From Rotaria sp. Silwood1 (lineage: Eukaryota; Rotifera; Eurotatoria; Philodinida; Philodinidae), in assembly GCA_905250075.1 (NCBI GenBank), contig CAJNOP010000362.1, forward strand, positions 124,001 to 188,000: DNA of 64,000 nucleotides, given 5' to 3'. The translations under genes and the position numbers were made by a program. Below are positions 1 to 11,623 of the stretch, one piece after another (position 1 is the stretch's first letter; each line of letters opens with the position of its first letter). A model generated the notes under the pieces. The model saw nothing but the letters and a program-made list of their open reading frames with translations, searched no databases and had not been told where the DNA came from.

Positions 1-1
1 T

Positions 2-439
2 GCACTTCAATATTCATCTGAAATGCACATGTGTTGCTTGAAGATGTCTTTTCAAGGAATTCTATTTGTTTACATGGGTACCGCTCTTGGCATACCTTTC
101 TTTGGCATTGTTACTATATATCTATATATTACAAATCGTACACGACGCATACATATCATGACTATTGCAATCACAACTTCATTATCAACGGCAAATAGAG
201 ATTTACGTGTGCTTAAAAAAATACTTACATTAATCGGTATTCTGGGTACAGCTGGTTTGCCAAATATTGTTCTTCTCATTTGGAATGCTTTTTCATCGGA
301 TGGAGCACCTGTTTCACTCTATCTTATATGTGCTCTTACGATTAGTTTTTGTACGAACATACAAATTTCATTTATTTTTTCAATGAATAAGAATGTAAGA
401 GTTATTTTCTGGAATTATGTACAACGTATATTATATTAA
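2..439 (+). CDS. Rhodopsin-class GPCR, 3' part (5' end outside window)
   Basis: The frame is open from base 2 and ends with TAA at 437-439, giving about 145 residues of the C-terminal half of a seven-helix receptor. Hydrophobic segments at about residues 17-38 (TM5), 70-93 (TM6, preceded by the basic stretch NRDLRVLKKI) and 102-124 (TM7) are visible. A short basic tail containing NKNVRVIFWNY follows and would lie on the cytoplasmic side. The style, with little intracellular loop 3 and a very short tail, matches the receptor at 47044-48021 and the large FMRFamide-receptor-like GPCR families of rotifers. The ligand cannot be inferred. An internal ATG at 23 is not the real start, because the frame and the fold both continue upstream. 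Confidence 0.75.
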   Translation, partial: ALQYSSEMHMCCLKMSFQGILFVYMGTALGIPFFGIVTIYLYITNRTRRIHIMTIAITTSLSTANRDLRVLKKILTLIGILGTAGLPNIVLLIWNAFSSDGAPVSLYLICALTISFCTNIQISFIFSMNKNVRVIFWNYVQRILY

Positions 440-2863
440 TTTTGTTTAAATGTAAAAAAATTATTTGACACACACTATTATAATAAAAGGAAAGAACTTT
501 ACAAATAATTTAGAAGTTTAGTAGAGAAATATATTCGAATGAAACGAAGAATACAATTCTAAAATAGTATATTTGACTTTTTGTAACCAGACTGATCAGT
601 TCGAATCGATTGCAAAAAAAAATTTAAAAGGTTTGGACGTATGACTTAGCACATACCAAAAATAATGAAATTTTGAAGAAAAACATGTGCAGAAATAAGT
701 TATTCAAGATTTTATTTCATCGAATGTTCGAAGTAATTGCTTTTGGTTATTGACGGACAATTACATAAGCTCAAGCAATTTATCGAGATTCTATTTTATA
801 GTTATTTATATTGAGCGAGCTCATATTCTTGATTACAGTAAGGCGCAAGGATTGTGCGTTACTTTGATCTGTTAGATTCTGTTTAATCAGATTGAATCAC
901 TAAAAATGAGATGGCATCAGTTCTGGAGAATTCGGTTGCTGTTGAATAATTTTAATATCTTTCGATTTGAGATAGTTCGAAACAGCTTTTATGAACATAC
1001 GGTTTGATATCTATTTCAGATGCTAGTCGTTTTATCCGGATATTGTCAATGGAGAAATCCAGGCAATTATCAGTATAATAGCAGTTGTTAATGGTTTGTC
1101 CTTGTTCAACATGATGTTTTAGCTCAAAACTAATCGTTTTAAAAAGGATTTTTGGAGTAAAGTGGCTGCGTTGAACTACACTAAACGAAGTTCCATTAAT
1201 TCGCAGAATTTTTTCTTTGATGTGATCCTTCAAAGTTTGTCAGAACGAATAATAACATATTTCTCGACGAAAATTAATAATTTCCGTCACAGCTGCACAA
1301 AAAACTTTTAGATAAAGTGTAATGACTCTGTACATTCGGTTTGTTGACAATAATGATACAGGTGCTCATTTTTATTCCTTTTCATTCTTCAATTTTAAAT
1401 TAGAATCTGAAAAGTGCAAAGTACATAGAGAGTTAAGTTTCTTTCCACTCTCAATTATTGAAATTAAGATAAATACACACGAAAATGACTTGGTCTTTTA
1501 AAAATGATATCATTCTTATTTGATACCTTCTTAAAAAATATATTGGTTTTTAGAAAATCCAGTAAATATTTTTCTTTTAATCGTAGATCTCAAAATTCTC
1601 GAAAGAGCGTCATTGAAATAGTATGTCAAGATGTAGGACCTGACAAAGTCCTTTCTCTTTGAATTAAGTTTTATTACTATTATGAAAAAATGGCTTTTTT
1701 TTTATAACTAACACAACATTTTCCGAGAGTTTTCAAGACATTAAACTTTTCACTTTTTAAAAAGTAAGAACTTAAGTAAACTTTCTGTCATGTATTGCAT
1801 CCTGGTATGCCACTTTTCTCCTTGCATATTTCCTGAAAACCTCATTGTATAGAACTACAAATCTCATAATATCTTGAAATTTGCTTGCAATTTAAATGTC
1901 TCTGATTCAATAACGTTTTTTGAGGTGAAAATGATGGTAGTTTAAATATAGTGACATGCATCCTGTTTGATTAATTGAGTTTCATGAAAGAACGTAAAAG
2001 AAATGGTAAACTAATTATATAAGTAGCAAATTTTAATAACCCGTATTTTTCTTAAATATATTATTCAACTGAATATAAACATAAACATTATAATTTCTCA
2101 TTTTATTTACTCTAGAGATTATTCATTAAACATAAAGGGAATATATTAGCAGAAGCAAGAATTTTCAAAGGAATAGAAAGATATAATCAAGGACAGACAC
2201 ATAATAATATATCGATAGCAATACGATAATAAAAAAAAAGTACTAGATTTAGCAGAAAACTCTCAAAGGAAATAAATAGGAAAACAATTATAAGTTTGAT
2301 TGCAACAAATGTATCTCATTGAATTCACCATTTGAAAAAATACTACTAGTGAATATGCTTTGTATGTATTGCACGATAAAATATATATCGTCGTTCTCTT
2401 ACTTTTCAATTATGATCTTTACTATTTATTAATCGATCGTTTCAATGATAAAAAATACCGATGCAACACACAAATAGATCCATTCTGATTGCTCAACAAG
2501 TCATATTTTAAGACTTGTTAGATGCACAATCAATTTTTTTCTTTCATTTAGCTATTCAGTGGACTTTAAAACTCTTAACATAGTTTTTAAAAATGATCTT
2601 CAAAATACTCTTAATCAAAATTTCTATTTCTATTCCGATTAGTGAGATTATGTATAATTAGATGAATTCTAATAAACATGTTATCATTATGTTGATGGAA
2701 TGAGTTTTTTTTTTGTCTATTAATAGAAGTTATCTTTTTCGAGATAGTATAAGTGACTGATATAAATTTATTTTTTATTTGGCAAGTATATTCAAAAAAA
2801 AAATTTCGAATCCGACAAGAAAACAAAAAAGTTGATAAATTAAATTGTTTATCTGTTTTAACT
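440..2863. other. Gene-poor AT-rich intergenic region
   Basis: About 2.4 kb lies between the GPCR stop and the TMEM222 stop. Short open frames (for example 952-1233 on the minus strand) have no recognisable domain and no supporting splice context. I see no tRNA, tandem repeat or terminal inverted repeat here. It presumably holds the 3' UTRs of the two converging genes. Confidence 0.5.
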
Positions 2864-3679
2864 TTATGTTCGCAGTTTTACAACGACAACAATAGTAACA
2901 ATAATAGCTACAATAATAAGAAATGGTATCCAAGAACGAAGAAAACCACCAAAACTATTTAAAAAGAAAAAAATGAAAAATAAATAAATATTTATATTTA
3001 AATACCTGACGAATTTTCCACAGAAGAACATCCAACATGCAAGTGAAATCATATTATATGTATGTTTTCGATCATAACTCATTGTATTTAATGCCAATGC
3101 TACATGTGAATGACAATTATCACAACATAAATTATGCTAAACCAAAAAACAAAAATATTCACCAAAGAAAAAGAAATCTAATAAATTACCATGCGTTTTT
3201 TATATTCATCAGATGCTTGTTCAACAGCTTTATCCCAAATAGTTCGTACATTACTTGTATTAGTAGTTGTTGAAACACGATTTAAATCAAGTTGAAGATA
3301 TCGTGTTGGTAAACCAAAAGCCATATCATCTTCCTGTATATATTTAATTCATTATATAAATATTAAAAAACAAAAAACATAAACAAGTTTTATTACTGCT
3401 ACTAACTGAAACATAATAAGGTCCAGCAAAATCTCGAATGACACCATCTGTACGAGCTATACCCATATGACCAACAATTGGAAAAAGCCAAGATAGAATT
3501 GGTATTGGTGTCCAAACAATACAATGAGGATATCGAACACGAGCAACATCAATTCGATCATTTAAATTATTCGATAAAAAACCATTATCAACCATTTGAA
3601 TTTGTTTTGATTTTAAAGAATCTTCAATAGGTATTACAGTTGTCGTTGTTTTATTTTGTTCACCAGGTACTATGCTCAT
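2864..3679 (-). CDS. TMEM222: TMEM222 family membrane protein (DUF778), four exons
   Basis: The model is complement(join(2864..2954,3006..3136,3190..3333,3407..3679)), 212 aa; the human protein is about 208 aa. Each intron has GT..AG ends and the phases fit. Exon 1 carries the family signature [11 protein letters not shown] followed by [10 protein letters not shown] and [11 protein letters not shown]. Exon 3 has [14 protein letters not shown], and exon 4 is a hydrophobic segment ([19 protein letters not shown]) ending in a basic tail. Exons join as GPYYVS/EDDMAFG, KRM/HNLCCDN and FV(S)/FGGFLRSW, all matching the known protein. The start is the ATG at 3677-3679. The family is conserved across animals and plants and its biochemical role is not settled, with a membrane or endosomal location usually assumed. 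It is a native eukaryotic gene with no sign of transfer. Confidence 0.93.
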
Positions 3680-4555
3680 CGACAATATTATAGAGAAAAA
3701 GAAAAAGTTTTTCTTCTACAAACTAAGAGAAAGCTTTTATTTGAGAATTTTACATATCTGATTATGTCTTGTCATACAATTCAATTTATAGACTCATGTA
3801 ACACTCCATTCAATTTATCTCAGTCAATGCGTCATAGATTAGTAAATAAAAAGATGTCGCTGATAAGCAGTTCAGCATTATAAAAAAAATGATCCCATGT
3901 CGTCAAAATTAGTTCAGTTTTGAATATATATTACGATCATCGAACAAACTAGCAATTAATCAATACTTTTTCAACATGAAACCAAAACTTACAACTAGAT
4001 TCGATCGATCGTAAATGTGACTATGAAAAATCTGAGTTTTCAATAGCAATCAGAAAAAAATGCTTCATTAATTTCAACACATGTGATTCAAACTAACGTT
4101 CACTACCTGTTACTATTGATTTACTATGGTGATACCTTGACTTTTTTTTTCAATTGCTTCATAGTCTATCAATACATAATAGCTTCTAGAGATTCATTAA
4201 CACTATCGTTAAATTTTTGACTTTTCCGTATTTTACATAAAAAATTTGTTCGAAAAACAAAACTCGCTCATTAGCACTTTTTACGATGCTTTTTCTACCA
4301 AGTAATAGATGTTTGTGAAATAGAATCATGAGAAAATAGGCCTTATAATAATAATAAAAAATCACTAATGATACTCATCAGTATCGCATCAACAATATTG
4401 TATATTTTCGAATATATAAAGAAAAAATTGATTTTGATTATATTCTGAATCAATAATATACTTGATTATGATAATATGATAGTTCTTAGTTCTCTAAGAG
4501 ATTTTGAAGTTATTTAAAAAGAAAATATTCAGATCAATGTTCTATTAATAAAAAA
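3680..4555. other. Intergenic spacer upstream of TMEM222
   Basis: About 0.9 kb lies between the start of the TMEM222 frame and the stop of the ART-TPR gene. Only short uninterpretable frames are present (3656-3883 is a shadow). It probably holds the TMEM222 promoter and the 3' UTR of the ART-TPR gene. No repeat was recognised. Confidence 0.45.
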
Positions 4556-6649
4556 TTAAATTTCTTTTTTAAGTTTATTGAGATATTGCTGTCGTTTTTC
4601 CACTTCGGGATGTGAAGATCCATATGCATCAACTGCAATACTAACAGCTTTCTCAGCATGTTGAATAGCTTCTTCATATCGATGAAGATCTTCTAATGCT
4701 ATCGCCAATTTTCCATGAGTAACAACTAACGATGAATGATTAGATGGTAAAGATTTTTGTTGAATTTCAAGTGTTTTGTGATAGAATGATAATGCAGTTG
4801 AACAATCACCCATTTTTCGATGTATTAAACCAATATTACTATAAGTACTTGCTAATGATGGATGATGAGGTGGTAGATGAGAAAGTTTGATTTCTAATGC
4901 TTGTTCATAACTTTTGAGTGCTTCAGCATATTTACCTTGGTCATCAAGTACAGAACCAATATTATTGTGATCAATAGCAATTTCTAATTGATTAGGTTTT
5001 CGAGCAGCCAGATCGATCTTAAGAACAAGTTCATAGAATTTCAATGCTCTATTCAAATCACCTAGTTTTTTAAGAATTCCACCAATATTCGAATATGTAC
5101 TAGAGAATCGAGGATCAATATCCGACATATAAGTTCGACTAATGTTAATAGATTCTTCATAATGATAAAATGCTTTTTCTAATTCACCTTTTTGTTTCCG
5201 AATATATCCTAATTGATTATGAAGAAAGGCCGTTTCTGCTTTATCATTAGGATCAACAGTTTTGAGTAATATTTCATAAATCTCTAAAGCTTTATCAAAT
5301 TGACCCATCTTCATCATTAATTGACCTAGTCGACGTGTTCCACTTCCATCACCGAGTGAAATTCTCAAATGATCAGTAAGACGTTTAAGTAATGGATCTT
5401 TATCATTTGTCAACGTCAATTTAACTTTCCATAGACGTTCATCATACTTTTCGATGTCACCAATTCGAAAGACTGTACACATCGAGAAAAGACATTCTTT
5501 TTCGTGGGGAAAAGCACTTAGATGATCCACTGAAGCAAAAGGTATTGATGAGATGGATGGATCAATTTTCATTTCATACAAAATTCTTGTTGTATTGGTA
5601 TCATATTGACTTTGACCAGCAAAGCCCACAGCAATAGATATTTCAGTGGTCGTGGAAAGAAAATTATTGAACGCTATAAGATCACCTTCGGTTTTCTTCA
5701 GCTTTTCAAACGTCTCATTTGGCAAGCTTTGTCCTCGATAGACAGTGAACGAACATCGATTAACATTGAATTTCGAATGATAATATTCTATCTCCTTATG
5801 AAGATCTCGAATAAAAAATCCCATTTTTATAATGGTTTGAATATCAAGTTTTCTTAAAGCTTTGTTGAGCATCCTGTACGCGAAACCTTGTTGTGTGTAC
5901 CAGGAAATTGGTGACCTTTCAGAATATTTTTGTTCGAAGTCATCAAATAGTCCTCTGTTGCCATTGTTCTCATCGCAATTAGTACTGCAAAATTTAATGA
6001 GTTCTTGAACAGAACTTTCAACATCATATTGAGTTGTCAGAAAATTCTCTTTAAGTAATTGACAATACATAAATGATGGATCAAGTTCATTCAAATTAGT
6101 AGTCGATGATACTGGAATAATACTAGTTGGCATTAAATCATTATTTAATTGACGAATTTCTTTGTTTAGTTCATTACAAAGAAGTTTCATTTGAGTAAAA
6201 ACACCTTTTCCTTTTTTGTATGCTTTGATGATTTCATCAGATTGAAATTTTTGATCACAAAATATATAGATTGAATTGAGTTGAGTAAATTCTTTTTCGA
6301 GTAAAGCAATCTGTTTAATGAAACAATCAGAAATGATTAAAAAGATTTTTTCATTTTTAATTGCTTTAAGAAATTTAACACATTGATCAATATCATTCAA
6401 GGTTATAATAGTGTTAACGATAGCTCGAAGTTGATTAATTAATTCTTTGTTTTCTTCTTTCGACAAATTAAGATTAGAATCTAACCAAATAATAATATAA
6501 TTCTCCATAATATTTTTTGGACATTCAATTGATGTTGTCTTAACTATTGATTGTTCTTGAGACTGAATATTGTTAATTGAAGATTTTGTTAAAGTACTTG
6601 CTTGTTTTAATGATGTAGTCGTGTTTGATTTCATATTCTTCTGTGCCAT
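4556..6649 (-). CDS. Arginine-type ADP-ribosyltransferase fused to C-terminal TPR repeats
   Basis: A single-exon frame of 697 aa starts at the ATG at 6647-6649; codons further upstream are open but offer only TTG. Residues about 45-170 form an alpha/beta, receiver-like region of unknown role. Residues about 190-415 are a NAD:arginine ADP-ribosyltransferase domain with the complete R-S-ExE set: Arg305 in VYRGQ, Ser332 in FLSTTTE and Glu383/Glu385 in HEKECLF. This predicts transfer of ADP-ribose from NAD+ to arginine. Residues about 440-690 hold about six kinesin-light-chain-like TPRs (G.L.KA...Y..., repeat spacing about 42) that would bind a partner or substrate. There is no signal peptide, so it is probably cytosolic. 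Bdelloids are known to carry many ART-TPR genes; the target is unknown. The catalytic motifs look intact. A splice acceptor-like AG lies just upstream of the ATG, so a 5' leader exon or spliced leader is possible. Confidence 0.9.
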   Translation of the reverse strand: MAQKNMKSNTTTSLKQASTLTKSSINNIQSQEQSIVKTTSIECPKNIMENYIIIWLDSNLNLSKEENKELINQLRAIVNTIITLNDIDQCVKFLKAIKNEKIFLIISDCFIKQIALLEKEFTQLNSIYIFCDQKFQSDEIIKAYKKGKGVFTQMKLLCNELNKEIRQLNNDLMPTSIIPVSSTTNLNELDPSFMYCQLLKENFLTTQYDVESSVQELIKFCSTNCDENNGNRGLFDDFEQKYSERSPISWYTQQGFAYRMLNKALRKLDIQTIIKMGFFIRDLHKEIEYYHSKFNVNRCSFTVYRGQSLPNETFEKLKKTEGDLIAFNNFLSTTTEISIAVGFAGQSQYDTNTTRILYEMKIDPSISSIPFASVDHLSAFPHEKECLFSMCTVFRIGDIEKYDERLWKVKLTLTNDKDPLLKRLTDHLRISLGDGSGTRRLGQLMMKMGQFDKALEIYEILLKTVDPNDKAETAFLHNQLGYIRKQKGELEKAFYHYEESINISRTYMSDIDPRFSSTYSNIGGILKKLGDLNRALKFYELVLKIDLAARKPNQLEIAIDHNNIGSVLDDQGKYAEALKSYEQALEIKLSHLPPHHPSLASTYSNIGLIHRKMGDCSTALSFYHKTLEIQQKSLPSNHSSLVVTHGKLAIALEDLHRYEEAIQHAEKAVSIAVDAYGSSHPEVEKRQQYLNKLKKEI

Positions 6650-7345
6650 TGTATATCTATTCAAATAAATAAACGTTTTTAAATATACATTTCTTTTTTA
6701 TTTTAACTTACTTTGTTTTCCTTGGGAAGTGGATGGAATGTAGTTGAAAGCAATAAAACAATTCTTTTTTCTTTACATCTATAATTAAATATTTTCTTAT
6801 GAAAATGATTAAAACTCCAAGTCATTCATTTTTCGCTTTAGTTCATTTCAATATGTCTTACAGGAAAAACTAGATGCTAAACCTTTAATATTCAGATCAG
6901 TGATTCCGGTGCCTAAATTTAGCCTAGTTTCTATTTTTTGTAGGAGAAAACAGCCATAAATCATCGATCTGGGATGGTAGAAACTTTGAAGGGAAAGGGT
7001 TTGTTGACCAGATTTTTCTGGTCATAATCGGTAACAACTGACCATCGGATTCCTGCTTCGAAGTTCTTACGATTTTCCAGATGTTTCCAACTAGAAATGA
7101 CTCATTTTTCTTAACCTAAGTATATTATATTCCAAAAAACTCTTTTAAGTAAATTATTCTAATTCAACTTATAATACTGTTGTAAACACATCTAGAATCA
7201 AAAATATTTATTCTTCAGATGATGCAAAAATGCGTAAAATGGTTTGAATATGTGTTCTATGAAATCAAACTATGAATTGAAATATACAAATGATAATAAG
7301 AACGGCTAATATTATCGATGAATATAAAAATTGTAGTTATAATAG
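6650..7345. other. Spacer between ART-TPR and ARM-TIR genes
   Basis: About 0.7 kb lies between two genes pointing the same way. It must hold the promoter of the ART-TPR gene and the 3' end of the ARM-TIR transcript. The part at about 6890-7090 is less AT-rich than its surroundings, but I found no terminal repeats or reading frame in it. Confidence 0.45.
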
Positions 7346-10300
7346 TTATTTTTTATTGATTCTTTCATTGATTGTATTGATTTCATCAATTAATTGACCA
7401 TATACAGTATTAAATTCATATTTTGTAAAGTCAATACAGTTTTCATCCTTAGTAATTTCTTCTAACCATCCGGTTAGATCATATTGATGATCTATTTTTA
7501 CTGGAATAATTGGTCGATCTCGTTTCTTGGCATATTCAGCTTCTAATCGACATGCATATGAATTTCGATATTTAGCTGAAAAACATATAAGAATAATAGA
7601 CGATTTTTCAATTGATTCTGCCATAATTTTTGGATTGGAACTATGTAAATTATCTTTATCAAATGCAATTCGATAGGCATCTGATGCTATTAAACGATTA
7701 TAAATTTTAAAACAAATATCTTTATCATCTTGATGGTAACTAATCATAAGATCAAATTTTTCTGATCTTTCATGATCGACTAAATCAAAATGATGATCAC
7801 CTGTAACATATTGATAAATAGCTTTTTTTTCATCGAATTTTTTTTTTATTTCTCTTTGAATTTGTTTTTTTAATTGTTCTTGTTTTGAAATAAATTTACT
7901 TTCTTCTTCTGTTTTCCAAAGAATACGATTAGCTACTATTCCTTGATCTTTATCATTTTTTTGACATAAATCTTTTACATGCTCCATTAAAGAATCAATT
8001 TCTTTTATCTGCTGCAATGCTGCATCCTGTCCAAATGAAACAGCATCAATAATTCGAAGAGCTGGACATTGAATTGTTTCAACATCTAGATTTGGTTCAT
8101 ATGCACATCTTGCTAACAATGGTATACCATCATCATCATTAATAATTTCGTCTTTAACCTCATCATTCTGAACAATGGCTGCAATAAAACCAAAATATTA
8201 CTTACTAAGTTGTGTTCATCAATTAAAGTTAAAGTTACGTCAGATTAGAACGAAATTTTAAACAATAATCAACTTCTTTTGTGAGGAAACCTCGTCAAAT
8301 GATATATTCCTCTTGAAATAAGTTTTAACTCTTTAGGTAGGACCTATTGAGACTAGAACAAGCCTAAAACTATTTGTGTCTATGGCGCTTTTTTCCTTGT
8401 CTTATAGCCGTTTTAGTTAGTTTGTTTTAAATAAATGTCATGATCTCTCTTATATCACTTTTAAAATTAACTCTCTAGTTCAAGTCTTGTACAACTCAAG
8501 TTTTCCATGGAACCAACAGTATATCCAAGTTTTTTATGAGATGAAACGATCACGATCATAAAATGTGTTTTCAAGTTTATTTTAAAGCTTTTCCTGCTTG
8601 GAAAAACCAAAAAATCTTTTTGAATGAGGAAAACGGCAGATGTTGCTCCTAGCGTCCACTCTGAATTCAATGAGAATCCAATGGTTGAATTCAGGCATGC
8701 ATCCGATAAAATCCACCATTTAATTTTAATAGACAAATTACTCCTCAAGATTCTGAGGACAGTTCTTGTAGAAGTTCATGAAACTACGTTAGACCACTCC
8801 ATTGAAAACTCTTTGTTTTGCTTTTGACACTTCTGGGTACGTTGCGTGGATGGATTAGATAGAAGTCTGTGTATGAGATACAGATAAATAGTCATATCGA
8901 TGTAGGTAGACGTGCCAGTTCAGTCACTCCATCATTTGAAAATAAACAAGCATGAAGTAACTACTTATTTAGATATGGGTCTTGGCATAATTGAGACTGC
9001 AGCATTTTGTGTCAAAGACTGATTAAAATGGCCATAAATTAAAAAGGAAGATGCATTGACACAAATCTTCTTAGATTTCTTTTTTCTAGTCCCCATTGCA
9101 CTTACCTAAAGAAGTAAGACTTCTGATCATTCTTTTAGTTTTTCACAGAAGTATGAGTTTCTTTGTGATCTATTATATTCAATTGAATGTTTTTTGTTTG
9201 CACTTAAGAAATAATAACAATATGATTATTAACTATCACATACTGAAGTTTTTCTTGAATTAATTTAAATTGATATTTAGACAAAAGATTTTTCAATATA
9301 AGAAAAACTATACCTTCAAGATTAGTTAACACACCATCTAATTTAATTCCATGATATGTAAGTGTTACATCATCAATTGTATTTTCAATAAAATATACAT
9401 AAGATCGTGCCACTTTCGATGGACTATCTATTTCATCAATATCTTCTTGATTTAAAATTGCAGCTAATGTTCGAGCTGCAAATTGTATTGTTGCATCTTG
9501 TGCTTTATATAATTTTTTACAACTATTTATAACATTTCTATCTTTTAAATCATAAAAAATTTTCTTTTCAAATGTTAAATTATACAACAAAGTTATTGAA
9601 TAAGACATGAGAGCAACATCAGGATGAAATAATCCGACATTTTTATTAACATGTTCTATTAATGATTTATCTTTTAATATTTCAATCATTTGATCTACTA
9701 CCGTTCTAGTGGTATCAAATTCTGAAACGAAAACAAGATATAAATAAAGACTATAAATTAATGCGCCTCTTATGAAAACATCTATTTAAATTTTTCAATT
9801 ACGATCTAGTGACAGTATAATATATCTTCCTCTTTTTTAAAAGTACTTGCGAAAAACTGTACGTCAGGTTTTTAGAAATGAGTAATTGTTAGCCTTGAAG
9901 TTGATTTTGGGTAATTCAGTCGATTTTTTTTTTATATAGAAAAGATACATTTAAAAACCTGAACAAATCTAATAAGTTCAAAGAAAAAAGACTTTGGTAG
10001 ATATCTTATGAATCATTAATTGAAATATATTTGAACTTACTTCTAATAAAATATTCTCTTGTTGTCGGTGTTAAAGCAATATGATTTAATAATTCGATAT
10101 ACCAAGCAATTGATTGATTAAATGCAAATTCATAATCTAAAGCATTTGATGCATCTTTCTTTTTTGTTGTTTTATTTTTGTGATTACGGTGATGATTAGA
10201 TTCTTGCAATGCAACATTAAGACTTGATGAATATTTTTCAAAAATTTCGACATGATATTTTATTATTAATTTAGATAATGAACTAGATATATCATCTTGT

Positions 10301-11043
10301 CGTTTGTAACTACATAGACGAATAAATTTTGGACATGTATACATAAAAAATAATTGTTGTGGACTTAATACTGATTGACGAAGATCAACAATTTTATATA
10401 AATTTGTGTAAATTTTTGATTCTAAACATTTCATAACAGAATCAAGAATTAATGTTGTATTAATATCGTTTAATTTTATAAAAACACGAAGTAAACGATC
10501 CATAATTTTATATTTAAAATGATATGAATGATAATTATTAATAGCTATATCATTTTCTAAAATTTTTGCAAATTTTTTAATAGATGTTCTTGTAAAAAAT
10601 ATTTTTTCATACGATAATAAATCAAATTCATTTCTATTTTTCGAATTTAATTTTTCATTATTATCAATATAAAAATTTGTTAATATTTTATTTTTATATA
10701 AACATAAATTACTTATTAATAAACTGATTCCATCTATGCATTCTTCATCTTCTTTTGTTATAGAAATAAATGTTAATTTAGTTAATAACATTTGAAATGT
10801 TCTACTAATTATAATAAAAAATTTATGATTCATTATTTCGGGATCATTAAAAAAACTTAGACTAGTAAATCCAGCCATATCATAACAAACTACAGATAAA
10901 ATATGAAAACCATCAGTTTGATTATGTATTGTATTATTTAAAAATAAGATAATTTCATTGAATAATTCTTTTACATATCTTGTTGGTTCAGCTTTACGAA
11001 GTTGATGAATTACAGATTGATGATGTTGAAGTAATAATTCCAT
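7346..11043 (-). CDS. Helical-repeat (ARM-like) + TIR domain protein, SARM1-like, three exons
   Basis: The model is complement(join(7346..8178,9314..9721,10041..11043)), 747 aa. Donors are GTAAGT and GTATAG, acceptors TTTCAG and TTGCAG, and the phases fit (IR/KFDTT and NLE/AIVQN). The first ATG after an in-frame stop is at 11041-11043. Residues 1 to about 490 are alpha-helical and resemble armadillo/HEAT-type repeats, though no single repeat is strong. Residues about 520-605 are charged and coiled-coil-like. Residues about 611-735 are a TIR domain (KFDLMISY box 1, ILICFSAKY box 2). Glu683 in CRLEAEYA aligns with the catalytic Glu of SARM1 and other TIR NADases, ahead of the RPIIPV strand. By analogy it may cleave NAD+ when its helical part releases it. 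Intron 2 (8179-9313, 1.1 kb) holds only shadow frames. An adaptor-only role is the alternative. Confidence 0.85.
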
Positions 11044-11172
11044 TTGAAGAAAAATATAAATTTAATCTTTTTTTTTTATCTAAAAAGTGAAATATAGATG
11101 ATAAAAAATATTATTTTTAAAGAACAAATGAATCAAGTATTGAGAAGACACTACTTTTCAAGGGTTTCCGAT

Positions 11173-11465
11173 CAGAGATGGACAAAGTCGCACCGCGCCT
11201 CCCCGCGCTTCTCCGCGACTCCCCGCGCTTCTCCGCGCCTCCCCGCGCCTCCCCGCGCTTCTCCGCGCCTCCCCGCGCTTCTCCGCGCCGTTGCTCACGC
11301 CTACGCTACACTAGTCTGAGCTTCGATGAGCGCATGCTTAGAGCATCCCGGTATTCGGTGGAGTTTGAGAAACTGATTGGTAGAGCAAAGAGAAAGAGAG
11401 ATGTGCGTAGCGCCTAGGCGCGAGCAGTGGCGCGGGGAGGCGCGATGCGATTTTGTCCATCTCTG
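11173..11465. mobile_element. GC-rich MITE with 35-bp terminal inverted repeats, hAT-like
   Basis: The 293-bp element starts CAGAGATGGACAAAGTCGCA and ends with the inverted copy. The two 35-bp ends differ at only two positions. The interior carries tandem copies of a roughly 19-bp unit rich in CCCCGCG and CTCCGCG at about 11195-11290, and the GC content stands far above the flanks. The CAGAGATGG terminus is typical of hAT superfamily ends. The 8 bases outside each end (TTTCCGAT and TCTTGAAT) do not form a convincing duplication, so the superfamily call is tentative. It has no coding capacity; the open frames across it are products of the repeats. It sits between the ARM-TIR start and the 3' end of gene A. 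Confidence 0.75.
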
Positions 11466-11623
11466 TCTTGAATAACTGAATAGGTTTTTTTTTGTAAAAC
11501 AAAAATTAGTTTGATAAATTGTTTATTTATTTACTAATGTCTTGTAAAAGATTTTGTATCTTTTTGAGATAAAAAATCAATGTCTCTTTTTTTTTTTGTT
11601 TACTTGACTTTTATCTTTAATAT

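Noticed and set aside
952-1233. 93-codon open frame on the minus strand
   Set aside because: No domain, no splice context and no neighbour that would explain it; AT-rich DNA yields such frames by chance.
8467-8827. Open frames on both strands inside intron 2 of the ARM-TIR gene
   Set aside because: The exon-to-exon join across this region is in phase and gives a continuous protein, so these are intronic shadows.
11098-11417. Two overlapping Pro/Ser/Arg-rich frames on the plus strand
   Set aside because: They are translations of the tandem GC-rich units of the MITE at 11173-11465 and not proteins.
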